64,000 bases of DNA from Todiramphus chloris collaris (taxonomy: Eukaryota; Chordata; Aves; Coraciiformes; Alcedinidae): positions 27,570,375 to 27,634,374 of the forward strand of contig JANVCC010000022.1 of NCBI GenBank assembly GCA_025345505.1, in the 5' to 3' direction. A program made the translations under genes and the position numbers. This document shows positions 33,313 through 45,272 of this stretch, piece by piece; the stretch's first letter is position 1, and each line of letters starts with the position of its first letter. The notes beneath the pieces were generated by a model. It did not search any database, was not told the DNA's origin, and worked only from the letters and a program-made list of their open reading frames with translations.

Positions 33313-34790
33313 CTTACCCATCCCTTGTACTTTGTAGACAGGCCCCTTGTAACTGCAGTACATACACTTCACTGAAGCAGAACCTCCATTTTGTGTTTGT
33401 ACATGTATTGTGGGTTTTTTTATTCTCTAATACCATTTGAAATAGACTACAAAGAGAGCTGAGAAGCAGGACTGGTATCAGATGGTCATAGCTATAGGGA
33501 GATGTTTTGATCTCTCAGTTAAGTAAGTGTAAACCCAATTCATTTTTCTAGATTTATCATGGTGCAAGAATAGAGTTAAATTAACATAATTACAATTAAA
33601 ACAACCACACTGTGAATTAAACTCCCCTACCAGTTTCAGTGGAATTACAGAGCAATTTTTCACCAGTCATCTCTACCCAGTTATTTATTTGTATTACACT
33701 TCTTTTTTTCCTTTCTATTTTATTGTATTTGAGCATATTTTAGTTTTTCTTGATAGATCATTGAACCATGGATAAAGATTAAGGGTACATGAACTTATTA
33801 ACTCAAAGTTGAATCTTGTCCCCAGGACTAGATTAATTTACGATCCATAGTCAACCTTCACACATGCATCCTGACATGAACAAAAAGCTGATGGACAGCT
33901 TAGCACATTAGCCCACCCATAGACTCATGTATGGTGGTAAGGACGGATCAGGTATAGATAAAGTCTACTTCACCCAGCAAATACTTGATCCTGTCCATTT
34001 TTAAACACTGATGATGCTTGGGCTGGGATTGTTTTGCCTAACTGTAGATGTCTCCATTTAAGCTTTTCTTTTTATAGTCAACAGAGAGAAATAGAACTTG
34101 GGGGGGTGGATTTTCTATAAGAGATCTATTTTAGGACAAGATAAATAGCTTTTCCTTATGGGCTTAGTTTAGTTGAAGGCATTCACAAAGTGGACATCTA
34201 CACTTAATTTTGTACTTTGATCATGAGATATATAAGCAGGCCACAGTCAGGAATGCAGGTGAAAAGTATGTGGGTCACAAAGCTTCTGTTAAAGCCTGTC
34301 TCTTCCCCTGTATAGCTTGTCTTACTGGGTGGAAACCTGAAGGCATGGCTCAAATCCCTGCTGGGGAAAAGTGCAGACTTTGGAGTCCATGGCTGTGGGA
34401 AATGAACCTGGTCTCTCATGAGGATTGCTAAGAAAATGCTGTCACTTGCTGATGAGATCAATAGTCCTCTCTCACATCTGGACTTGTTATTACACAGCAA
34501 AATTTGAGTAACTGATAGCTCAGCATAACTCTTAATTGCTGAGTAAGGCAGCTACTCCCTAACAGTCCACCTTGTTTACCCGCTTGTTCATTTTCCCAGT
34601 GACATCAACAGAGAGGGTCTACAACAAACCATCAGTATTCTGAAGCTGAAAAATGAACACGTGCCTGAACAGATTTGGCCTTTCTTTCATCAAGAGTTGC
34701 ACTTAATGCTCCTGAAATTCCTTCTCTTTAAGGGATATAGCACTTAGCATCTCCTGACTGAACTTGAGAGCTCCTACCTCTACTGCACAC
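33313..34790. other. non-coding, nothing recognised
   Basis: Open frames up to 98 codons on either strand carry no domain. A short G run (GGGGGG) occurs near 34100. It ends directly at the CR1 3' terminus at 34791. Confidence 0.5.
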
Positions 34791-35046
34791 CATAGAATCA
34801 TTTTGGTTGGAACGGATTTTTAAGATCATCAAATCCAACCATTAACCCAGCACTGCCAGGTTACTGCTAAACCATGTCCTTAAGTACCGGCCCTATATGT
34901 CTATTAAATACCTCCAGGGATGGTGACTCCAATGCTTCCAGTCCTAGTGCTTTGCAACCCTTTCTGCAAAGAAATTTTTCTTAACATCCAACATAAGCCT
35001 CCCCTGACACAACTTGAGGCTGTTTCCTCATACTATCACTTGTTAC

Positions 35047-35390
35047 TTAGGAGAACAGACTGATTTCCACCTTGTTACACCCTCCTTTCAGGAAGTTGTA
35101 GAAAGTCATAAGATCTTCTCTGAGCCTCCTTTTCTCCAGGCTAAATAAGCTCAGTTCCTTCAGCTGCTCCTCGTAAGACTTGTGCTCTAGATCCTCGACC
35201 AATTTTGTTGCTGTTCTTTGGACACACTCCAGACCTTGGTGTCCTTCTTGTAGTAAGGGGCCCAAGACTGAATCCAGTTTTTGAGGTGCAGCCTCACCAG
35301 TTCTGAGTACAAAGGTACAATCACTTCCTTAGTTCTCCTGGACACATTATTTCTTACAGAAGCCAAGATACTGTTGGCCTTCTTGGCCAC
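35047..35390 (-). pseudogene. CR1 ORF2 C-terminal remnant
   Basis: Two overlapping open frames (35187-35390 and 35047-35265) carry consecutive parts of the CR1 ORF2 tail. The first has [32 protein letters not shown] and [11 protein letters not shown]. The second has [34 protein letters not shown] and [10 protein letters not shown]. The switch of frame between them near 35200-35260 shows at least one frameshift. Confidence 0.9.
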
Positions 35391-35569
35391 CTGGGCACAC
35401 TGATGGCTTATGTTCAGCGGCTACCAACCAGAACTCCTGGGTCCCTTTCTGCTAGGCAGCTTTCCAGCCACTCTTCCCCAAGCCTGTAGCATTGCCTGGT
35501 GTTGTTCTGACCCAAGTGCAGGACTTGGCACTTGGCCTTGTTGAACCTCATACCATTGGCCTTGGTCCC

Positions 35570-35785
35570 TCAATCTAGCCTGTTCAGGTCTCTCTGTAGA
35601 GAATCCCTACCCTGAAGCAGATCAACACTGCCACCTAACTTGGTGTCATCTGCAAACATACTGAGGGTGCATCTGATCCCCTCATCCAGGTCATTGATAA
35701 AGATGATAATCAGAACAGGCCCCAGTACTGAGCCCTGGGGAACACCATTTGTGACTGGCTTCCAACTGGATTTAACTCCATTCAT
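35570..35785 (-). pseudogene. CR1 reverse transcriptase remnant (motifs B and C)
   Basis: A 71-codon open frame covers two polymerase landmarks: [12 protein letters not shown] at residues 14-25 and FADD at residues 44-47, which holds the two catalytic aspartates. CR1 and related non-LTR elements use FADD where retroviruses use YxDD. The frame ends at the RDLNRLD block at a stop. The upstream methionine is internal to the former ORF2. It is too short to be a working polymerase. Confidence 0.93.
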
Positions 35786-35940
35786 AACAACTCTGGGCCC
35801 AGCCAGCCAGTTTTTTTACCACTGAAGCTTATGCCCATCCAAGCCATGAGCTGCCTGTTTCTTCAGGAGAATGCTGTGGGAAACAGTGATAAAATCTTTA
35901 TTAAAGTCTAGATAGACCACATATGCTTTGCTTGATCTGA

Positions 35941-36889
35941 TTGTATGAAGTAGTTATCAGCACACAGGGTTTGCATGCTCAAACAAGAAATCTGCTGGGT
36001 TGGAAAATATTTACTTCGACATTTCTTTAAATCACAGTCTGATTTTTTATTTCTTTTTTTGAGGTTCACTGATTGCATTTGCTGTCACTTTATGTGTTAA
36101 AAATAGAGCTTCATGTGAACTCTCTTCAAGCCTGTGCTGATTATGTTACACACTTGTGAACTCTACTTGCAGTAAGTCAACTGGAGCTGAACTGAGCTGT
36201 ATACCAGGCAGAAGTCATTCAGAGTTTTATTGGAAGATAAACTGAATAAGAAAAATGAAAAGCCAGCCCCAGGTTAATAACAGCAGAACTAACTAGTCAG
36301 CAGTCGACTTGAATGTAATTTTTTTCAGTGGAAACATTTGCAAAAGAACTACAATCTGTAGATTTCAGTTGTCTGAGATTTCTTCTCTGAATTATTTTAA
36401 ACTAAAATAAGAGTAATATAAATCATTAAAGAGATGGGTATTTAGAATATGCTAGTTTGTAAAGACACTGTTTCTCTGTTATTCAGCTGAGTTTTACAGG
36501 TTTTCTCAGTGGGCCACTTTTATTGACCATAATGAGTTTACAGGCAAAAATCATTCAGTAGATGAGACAAGACTTGAGGCTGTCAGTGAAAGGCTGCTGG
36601 CTAACATAAGTGGGGACTGACTGCTTGGGAGGAGGGTTCAAGAAATCTTTTAAGACATATCTATGCTGTTATTGAAATTCTAAGACAATTCTAAGACTTA
36701 CTAGACTCATGGACTTCAGAATTGTTAGAAAGGGAGACTGGATAGAAGTAGTTAGATGGTGAAAGAGGCTGTCTTTGTTTTAGCATAGTGCTGCAGCTCC
36801 TCAGTTTCACTATATACTATCCATTCATGTAACTCAACCATCAGCTTCCATCAAATCATGGTGCTGGCTTTAAACTTTGCAAAGTCGCC
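35941..36889. other. non-coding between two CR1 copies
   Basis: AT-rich unique-looking DNA with TTATTTTAAACTAAAATAAG (an imperfect palindrome near 36394) and several TCATTAAAG/ATTGACCATAATGAG words. A regulatory role is possible but unsupported. No gene seen. Confidence 0.45.
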
Positions 36890-37420
36890 CACCAAAGAAC
36901 ATAGCCCATTCATTTAGCCCAGTATCATCTCTACAGCAGTGGCCACAAGGGGATACTTAAGGATGAGTAAACACAGCATAAACATGCATGATACATGTAT
37001 GATATTCTACCATCCTTTTCAGAGCTTGGGATAGCCTGAGCCTCCTGTGGTTGGACTGTTCCATAATTCTCAATGTATATACCCCTTAAGTGCATGTCCA
37101 GTCTCTCTTTGAACTTCTATGAACTTGAGGCTTCATTATCCTTTGGGAAGAAGTTCTCTAGGTCTAGAATGCTCTGTGTGAAAAGCAATATTGTTCCCAG
37201 TTCTACTACACATTTTTAGAGGTGTAGGGACCAAAACTGTACACACTATTCAAGGATTTGTCAAACTGTGAATTTATAGAGTCTGAGTCACATTTTCTGC
37301 TTTGCTTGTTATTCTTGTCCTAACAATACTTACTTTTAGAGAAAATTCAGATATCTTTTGTAGGTTCATTCTTGCATTTTTGTCAATATTTAATGACCAG
37401 GTTTACATGTGAAAATGTTG
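36890..37420 (-). mobile_element. ancient CR1/L3-type LINE relic, 3' end
   Basis: On the plus strand the order of blocks is that of an old amniote CR1 3' region read in reverse. TTAGCCCAGTATCATCTCTA comes first, then CAGCAGTGGCCACAAGG and CAGAGCTTGGGATAGCCTGA. A TCTCTTTGAACTTCTATGA block follows, then a GGAAGAAGTTCTCTAGGTCT...CTGTGTGAAAAGCAATA block. ACCAAAACTGTACACACTAT with TTCAAGG comes last, followed by CCTAACAATACTTA. The corresponding intact motifs read GCCCAGTATCCTGTCT, CAGTGGCCAATGCCAG, TTGTGTGAAGAAGTA and GACCAGAACTGTACAC. The decay shows a copy from before bird radiation; exact limits are approximate. Confidence 0.75.
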
Positions 37421-40400
37421 GGTCTTTTATCATTTGACCAAAATTTGAGTTTTCCTATATAAATTATGAATGAAACAATTTCTAAGGGTGAAGATGGCAA
37501 AGACATTTTATATACATTTTTCTAGGGGAAAGGAAAACAGAAACAATTCTGTCAAATCTGTAAGCCAAGGGATTTATCTCTGTGTCAAAATTCTGTTCAT
37601 TTAACACTGGTCTCATACTAACTGCACTAGTCCTTATACTCAGTTTCTTTTCACTTTTTACAAGAATCAAGGAGATGTAATGGCCACTTGTGATACAAAG
37701 AAAATACATTTCTAAATTAAAAAAAAAAAAAAAAAAGGAGAAATTGAAAATCCACTGAAGTAGGCATATTTCTGCATAAGTAGAAATTTTGTGTGGCATT
37801 TCAAAACCATTTTGTTGTGGAAAGACACGTATTCCATGACTTCAACTTGCTTCATATGGTAATTAATAGTCAGAGGAAGGAAAAAAACAAACAAACAGGG
37901 ACCTCTTATAACTCAATGGGCTCCAGTGATTATTTGCAAAGCTCTGTGGGGTATGAGACAATTGATTTTCATTAACAGCCATAGATACTGGTCATTTAGC
38001 TCCAAAAGACAGTTTTGGAAATCTCACCCCTGCTGTAAAATGTGGCATCATAAATATTTCCCTGAAAATATCAGTAGGTCTTTATATTCAGAGGATCTGG
38101 AGAAAGCCCCTGAAGAGTGATTAAAAGGCTGTAGGATTTAAAGCCTCATAACCATATCAAGGACTATCAAAGCATCTCTGAGTGCTCTGTGCTGGAGAGC
38201 AGATTTATTGTGTCAGACCATCCCTATCTCTGAGAGGGAGATAGGTCAAATCTCTTTGCAGGGAAGGGGAGTACAGTCTCCATTTGGATTATACCCAGCA
38301 GGAGACAGTTTAGTTCCTATCTAAAGAGGAGCTTTAAAAGATTTCATCTGAGAATCAGTTAGCTCAAAAAATGTCATATTACAATTGAGGACAATTAACA
38401 TCTAAGGAGAAGCATGTGGTGTTCATGCTTAGTTTATGCCTCCCCATCTCAGGGGGTCTCTTCTGTGCTCTCTGACAGTTCCCATTAGCTTGGATTACAC
38501 TAAGCTTAAAGCATCCATGCACACAAAAGGTAATTACTTAAAGAGCAGGAAATACAAGGGAGATTGCCAAGGATGCTCTCATACTTTATCTGGTGCCTAA
38601 GAAATGTGTTGCCTGTGTCCAGTACGTAAACACTGGAGTAACAGTCAAGCCATATTAAGAACTTTAAATAAGTATAAAGAGTTCTAAGCTGAGAGCACAT
38701 GTGGGACACCAACATGATTGCTATAAAAAGGTGGAAAGCCAGGCTGAGACCATTGCCAGTTAATTCTCAACTCTCAGGACCTCTACACCTCCAACGTATG
38801 CTCTCCTTCCATTCTCAAGACCAGTTCACATGCCTTCCTGAAAAACCCACTAGAGTACAGAAAAAAGAAATGAAAATACCATGTATTTCTCTTCACACAA
38901 TCTCTTTCCACTTCTCCAGTACTGGGAGAGTTATTTGACCCTTGAGAAGATCCTAAAGAGATGTCCTGACGCTCATGAAAATTTGTGGATCTCTTGTCTT
39001 TGAGAAACACGTTTGAATTTCAGTTTAGGGCCAAGATACAAGTCTTCTTATTGGCTCCACAATCCCTATTTTCTTTCTATTATAATCTGGCTGTGTTATT
39101 CAGATAGTCTGCATCCAAGTTCAATGCTTTAACTCCAATGTCATGCCCTCATAAGGGTTCATGGAAGAGGAACACTCTGAGTGAACTTTCCCCAAATTAT
39201 TCTCCCAAAGTCCTGGCTGTTGTGTACTAAGGGCCATTGCTTCTCACCAACCTGGCCAGGCAATTGAGGGCACACTTCACCCATGGATTTGTAAATAAGG
39301 TGGGCATGGCAACTCCTATGTTATGGTAAATACTTAATACAAATCACCACAGCAAAGCACAACTAGCTTCACACACTATATCAGTAGTCACCGAATGTGT
39401 TGTTTTACTCTTGGTAACTACTGAAGATGTTTAATTAAGTGAACATCTGCTACAAATACACAAGCCACAGTTAAGAGAGATGTGATTAGACTGAATGCCT
39501 CTCTGTAGAACAGTCTAAGTTATTGTGTTGTTTCTCTTGTCCTTCTATTGTACCTTGAGGTTGTGCTGTTCCTTAATATTGTAGGCTCAGGATTCTCTCT
39601 TCTACTGTTTCTCTGCTCCCCTGCCTCACAAAGTCACTCCTTATAGACTCCTAGGCACTATGCAGAATGATCACTTCCATTCAGAAGCTTTCTTAAGTTT
39701 GTTTCCATCTATTTGCTGCTGTCTTCAAAATGCCACAGCCTAGTTCAGTTTTCAGTTTACACAATGTAAGTTACGTTACATAGAAATAATGCAGTCTTTG
39801 TTTTAAGGTCAGCTTTTACTGATTTCCTTCTCTGGCAGGTACCTGGCTGGTCTGCTTTGTGACCTGCAACATTGTACAATACAACACCTCTCACTGGTTA
39901 AGTTAAAGGTGCATTTGCAGCTTTTGATGTGCTGCTAAAGGCTTTTAGTGATTTCTTTCTTGTAGTCTCTCCTGAAAAGCTCTGTATGCATTGCCCACCT
40001 CACCAGGGTCTGGGGTTAAGTGGAGTACTGGGATAGTTGGAGCTAATGCTGTTCCTTCCTCACAACTGAAAGGACAGGTCCTTGGCACTATATCTCTCAT
40101 ATTCAGGGGGGGACAGATGTTGTCCACAGTCCCAGTTCTTTTACTTTCTTGAGAAGCCTGTACCACACTGTCTTTCTTTGCAGCCATCTCCCACCCTTCA
40201 GAACTAGAGGCCCTTCCTTGCTCTGTCCCTGGGATTTCTCCAGGGCTCAGTCATCCACTTGTTGGGCCAGAAATAGCTAATAAAAGAGGATACTAATGTC
40301 ATTGCTGATGACTAAAAGGTATTAAATAAAACTGTAATAATAATTAAAAAAATAAATTAGGATGTAAAAGATTAAATGAGAATGATTTTTAAAGTTCTTA

Positions 40401-43229
40401 TTTTCCCAACTGAAAAACTCAAATTTTTTCACTTCTGGCAGTCATAAACACAATACAAAATAAAAACAAAATGTTTTTTAATTTCAGTTTTGCTGGTTCT
40501 GTTCTGAACTTCAGATTAATCACATTTTCCAATCCATTATAGAGCCTGTCTGGAAAACTGAAACATATTTTGAAGAGAGATTCGAAAATGACCACGTGTG
40601 TCTCTTGTGATGTGCCGTTCCATCTCACTGTAATAATTTATACAATATTCTATTACATAAAGGCTTTAATGGAGCTAGTCCTGTGAAGATAAAAACATGT
40701 CCAGTATGAATTCTCTGGAACTGCCTCTTCTCCTTACTCTGTCTCCTCCTGGGAATAAGAAGACAATGAAGTGACAACAGAGCAAAGGAGGGGCTCTGAA
40801 GCTGCTGGTAGTGACTGATGACTAATTATTACTCTTGCAAATGGTGCAGAACAAATATCCTTAGATGTGTATTCTCTTCTGATTTGTTTGCCTGACAGAT
40901 TCTTTTTTCCTGAGATTCATGTTGTGCTTTGATTTTTGATTTTTTTTTTTTTTAATTAGAAGGAGCTAATTAACACAAAAGTCACTAAAATGACTTCTTG
41001 GTTGCTTCATTAATGGTCTTTGGATTAAGTACCATAGCCTCTAGATCCTGGACAGTCATCTGGGATAGGAACTGAACTCTGTTGCTTATTCCCTTCACTA
41101 CAAATTTAAGTAACAGAATACAGTAAGAATTTTTTTGAGCCAACACTTTTAAAAAAAAATCATTAGGATATTTATTCACTGCTCAGAAATTCAAATGTAG
41201 CTTTTGAACCAAAATTTATTCTTCTGAGTAAGCAAAAGGGGACAGAAGAGTTCAGTGGTGGGAGTTCTGTTTCTCCTTTGAAATCTAATCTAATGGGTAA
41301 TGCCTGCACCTGACCTGACTCAAGGCAGTGACACAGAATTACATTTTACTTCCCTGGAGGATGAAGGAGTGCAGTTGAGCTTGCTCATGAGAATGGGAAA
41401 TGGCAAAGCTAGGGCAAAGTGATGAAGTAAAGTAGAAACTTTGGTTTACAGACCATCTTGCCACTGGGAGGGCTCAGGATGGTGCTTTGCTCATCCCAGG
41501 CCTCCAGGAAGGACAGGAGCCCCTGCCTACTGCCTCCTTAGAACTGTGCCAGAGCCAAGCAAGTTGTGGGGCTAGCGCTGCTTAGGTGTGGTGAGTGCTG
41601 TTTGCAGAGAGATGTTTCAAGTACTCTCCATGTGATGTGTTGGTTTCTAATAAATGGGGTGATCCGGGTCCAGTTCTTAGTGAAAGCTTCTTCACCTCAC
41701 CATTGTTGCTCCCTTCATATCTCTCTTGTCATTGTACTATGTTCTGAGCTCAAAGATGGGGAGGCAGGCATGAGTGAACTAGACCTCTGATTCTCAGAGG
41801 AGGGGTCTATTCTCTGGCTGAGTTACAGCACTTCTGCTCCCAGACCCAGAACAACTAGGGGAACTAAGTTTGAGAAGCAGTACAGCTGTTTCCATGAGCT
41901 CAAATGAGCATTTGGTTTAGCCCACTCTAGTGAAATCCCCAAGAATGTCCCCAGACAAGGATGAGACATAAACCTATGCTTTTTGGAAAGTGAACAAGAC
42001 ATAATATACTCCTCATGCAAAGGAAATTTTTTCTAGGAATCCATTCTTGGGATGGAAACTTTGAAGATACAAGGAAAGCAGGCTTTTTGCAGACTCATTT
42101 TTTCCTTCCTATTGATTGTGCCCCGGTGCTAATTACGTCGATAACAAGAAAAGCCACATGACAATTGAGTGTCTGATTTGTGAGGATGTATATCAGAAAG
42201 GTAATAACAATGCAGGTGAAATCTTTCAGGAGATTCACATGGAAAAATGCAGAGTTGGAATGGGATGTTGAGGGAAGAGGGTAAGGAGTGGTGGTGGTGA
42301 TGAAACAGTAGTGTGTCAGTCAGCTAAAAACAGCACGACGTCTTAAGCAGCCTATTGATCTCCTATTCAGAATTCATGCAGGGTGACTCCTTGTCATAAA
42401 ACATTCAGCAGCCAAAATCAATATGAGATGTGGAACACTGAATCTTGCTACTTCAAAGTCATACTTGAAAACAACAACAAAAAAATCACTGCTACTCAAA
42501 TGTCACCAGGGCACCAGCTTGGTTTGGATCCAGCTCAGCAATTTTGATAATAAAAGTTTGCTTCCTATTTTGCCAAGGGGGAGACCAGCTAGGAAGTGAC
42601 AGGAACTGGATTCAGCTATCTGACAGGGAATCTATATTCTGCCCCTCTCTGTTTACAAAGGAGGTTCAGGGAGAAAGATAAACCTAGATAACATGAAACA
42701 TTTGCTGAGGCAGAGCTTGTCTTGTGCTGTGAATTTGCCAACATTTAGCTGTTCCCTGGCTAAGACCACATCCTCCAGCTGCACAGCAAAATGCAAAGGG
42801 GCTAAGAAACACATCACAGAAAGCTTAGATGGTATTGTCTTTAGAGATATATCCTCCCCGATATGATATATGCCAAATTGCTCTTCATTTGTCACCAATG
42901 TTCAAACATAACATCTAACTTAGAAAGGTAGGGTACTAGGTTTCAAAAGTAACCAACATCCAAGTCAGAGGGTCTTGGCTGTGGACCCTGTTCTCAGACA
43001 CACACATACTGTTCATCCAGAGGGAGGAATAACAAGTTGGAGCATATGAAAGTTCACATGTGTATCAACATGTTACAGATCTGTCACCCTTTCCTCGCCT
43101 CTGTTGAACCATGTTGTCCTAGAAATCTACACGACACTATTGGAAAAGCTTTCCCTTCATCAGTCAGTCCCATCTGCTGCCTCTGAACAGGAGAGCTTGA
43201 CCTGAACCATTCTTGGGAAATGCTTGCCT
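37421..43229. other. long non-coding stretch; homopolymers only
   Basis: About 5.8 kb with an A18 run (37719-37736) and a T14 run (40940-40953) as the only simple repeats. Open frames up to 105 codons (minus, 37482-37799, which reads the A18 as poly-Phe) have no domain. No RNA gene, LTR or CR1 piece recognised. Confidence 0.5.
37719..37736. repeat. A18 homopolymer
   Basis: Pure A run after CTAAATT. It produces a false poly-Phe string on the minus strand. Confidence 0.95.
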
Positions 43230-43530
43230 GACAGAGGGGACAGGCAGCCTTACGCAATTCTCCTGCTTACAGTACTTCCCTATCCTTACACAGAGAAAGA
43301 CTTTCCTAATATTCAGTCTCTCTAAACCGTGACAACCTCTCTTGTTCCTCTTCAAGCTCAATACTTCCTTCTGTCTCTCAAGTGGCTTCTGGAGAACAGA
43401 CTGCCCACAGAAGGTACCTTTCATGTATTTGAATGTTGTTGTCATGTACCTCATTACTCTCTTCTAGACTGAACAATCCTAATTCTTTCAATCTCTCCTC
43501 TGAGGTTGTATTTCCTATATGTTTGTGATT
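43230..43530 (-). mobile_element. ancient CR1-type LINE relic
   Basis: On the plus strand the blocks are GAAAGACTTTCCTAATATTC, ACCTTTCATGTATTTGAATG, TTGTTGTCATGTACC and AGACTGAACAATCCTAATTC with TTTCAATCTCTCC. These are the reverse of the CR1 ORF2 C-terminus and start of its 3' UTR in old amniote CR1 lineages (the RLNMRKVF, YLKGT and LERLRELG-type coding part read backwards). The copy is heavily mutated, and the frame at 43164-43454 on the minus strand preserves an LNIRKVFLCVR piece. Limits are approximate. Confidence 0.72.
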
Positions 43531-45251
43531 CTGTAAAGGTCAGTGGCATTTGACACAGTCCTATGGTACAAAAGGTTAATTCTACTCTTGCATGGCTCTG
43601 TGACCAGCAGTTACCATCACTTCATTCAGTGTGAAGGGGAGGATTGCTTTTAAAAGTCAACACAAAACCTGGGTATTTGTTCCAGTTCTAATAATTTCCA
43701 GAGTAACTGATGGTGCTATAGTTGAATACCTTAGACATGCACTAACCAGACAGCCAGACAAAGCAGCAACCAGGGATTCAGATGGGAATATGCAGCACTA
43801 ACTGATGAATTCAGAAAGCATCTGTTGTCAAAATACCATCCCTCTGTGGCAGATAAAGAAGCACAGGAAAACCTGGAAGTAAAAGCCATAAACATAGGCA
43901 TCAATGAAAATGTTGCATTTGACTTCAATAGGACATGAATGGCTGTACTGGAGGAGATCTCTCTCACATGGTACCATGAAGTAGCTTGTTCTATAGCTAT
44001 GTCTGCACTGAACAGTGCCTGAGATTGATATAAACAAAGACCACAAATTGAAAAGCCATTAAGGAACAAAATCAGCTTGCTTATGTAAAGCTCTATATGA
44101 TTACAAGCAGCCTGTTTCTGATATCAAAACTAATCTCTTCAGAGCTCTAGTGGGTCATCTATTATTTACCTGTTGATTTTAATACCTGTGTTTATTAGGA
44201 TAAAGGGTGAATATTGTCAGGACAAGCAATGAACCGAACTTTTATAATGCTTTACTAGTTAGACTAGGAGCTTGGGTAAATATTTTGACAAACGACAATT
44301 TCATTAAATATTCTTGCAATTCATTAAGCTGTTGATTCCCATTCCTATTCATAGAAAACATGGATGAAGCTTGTATTCTGCATTGTTTTCTGCTTTTCTT
44401 TTCCAATAATGTTGACTTCATTTTGACTGAAGGGTGTTCTTGTAGGTGACATTCTAATTTATGCTTCTGAAGGAGGCAGGAGGGAATTAAGTGACATGAT
44501 GGAAAGTTTGTTAAGTGCAATCAACAGCAAGGATAAATGCTGTTAGAGATTTCTGCATATTAATCTGGCTTTCCTTTGAGCTACTGCAGCACCTGTGAGA
44601 AAACCAAAGGTTGTGGATTTGGAATCATAAGCTTTGCCTCTCTGACTTAGTATAATATTATAGATCCTTAATCAATAAACTGATAGAGTTTAACTGGAAT
44701 GATCTCCTGGACACACAGGGGGTACTGTGGGTATTTCAATTATGTGCTGGAAAGCACTGTGTAATATTGTGTATACGCTGCCTGACTTACCACTATGCAC
44801 AGAATAGTATGACTTTCCTACAGGTGCTGAGCCCTAGTGGATGTCTGAAATGGCAACTACAGACCTATGCTTGGATAATGGAGACTTACCTCTGTTGGAT
44901 TCAGCTCCAGGTTAAGACTTTTAGATCTAAATATTCAATGGTGTTTACATATGAGATGGAGTTCAGTTGCTGAAGCCAGAAACCTAGAGCCATCTGGGAC
45001 ATGGTACCACATCTGAGATTCTGTATGGGGTAGGCAGTGGTGGCATGGGAACTATGGGAGAGCTGTGACTGCCCTGACACCATGAAGTGTGGTTAGAAAG
45101 AAGTCACAACAATAATTCACCATATTGTGCATTGGAAGTGTGGCGAGAGAAGGCTTTTCTGTCTAGCAGAAAAAGTGTGGAAAGTGAGGACTCTTAAGTC
45201 CAGGACACCAGTGCTTGATTCTGGTGACTGGAGACATCTTAATTTACAGGA
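43531..45251. other. non-coding, nothing recognised
   Basis: Open frames up to 112 codons on the minus strand (43731-44069) have no recognisable domain. No repeat boundary seen. Confidence 0.5.
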
Positions 45252-45272
45252 TTTTTTTTTTTTTTTTTTTTT
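45252..45272. repeat. T21 homopolymer
   Basis: Pure T run after TTACAGGA. It could be the reversed tail of an unrecognised minus-strand retrocopy. Confidence 0.95.

Larger units (their letters stand above)
34791..35940 (-). mobile_element. CR1 LINE, 5'-truncated copy keeping part of the reverse transcriptase
   Basis: This is the longest single CR1 copy here, about 1.15 kb, on the minus strand. Reading from 35940 down, it starts in RT motif A (a degraded AFDTVSHN-type piece seen as ITVSHSILL). It continues through KNWLAG and [12 protein letters not shown] (motif B) to [17 protein letters not shown] (active-site motif C, 35645-35656) and RDLNRLD. The C-terminal part follows: [38 protein letters not shown] and [16 protein letters not shown]. 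The 3' UTR ends in CAACCAAAATGATTCTATGG (34810 back to 34791). Stops and frameshifts are scattered, the endonuclease is absent and it is inactive. Confidence 0.96.

Noticed and set aside
37482-37894. Poly-Phe membrane-like peptides on the minus strand
   Set aside because: The Phe string comes from the A18 homopolymer.
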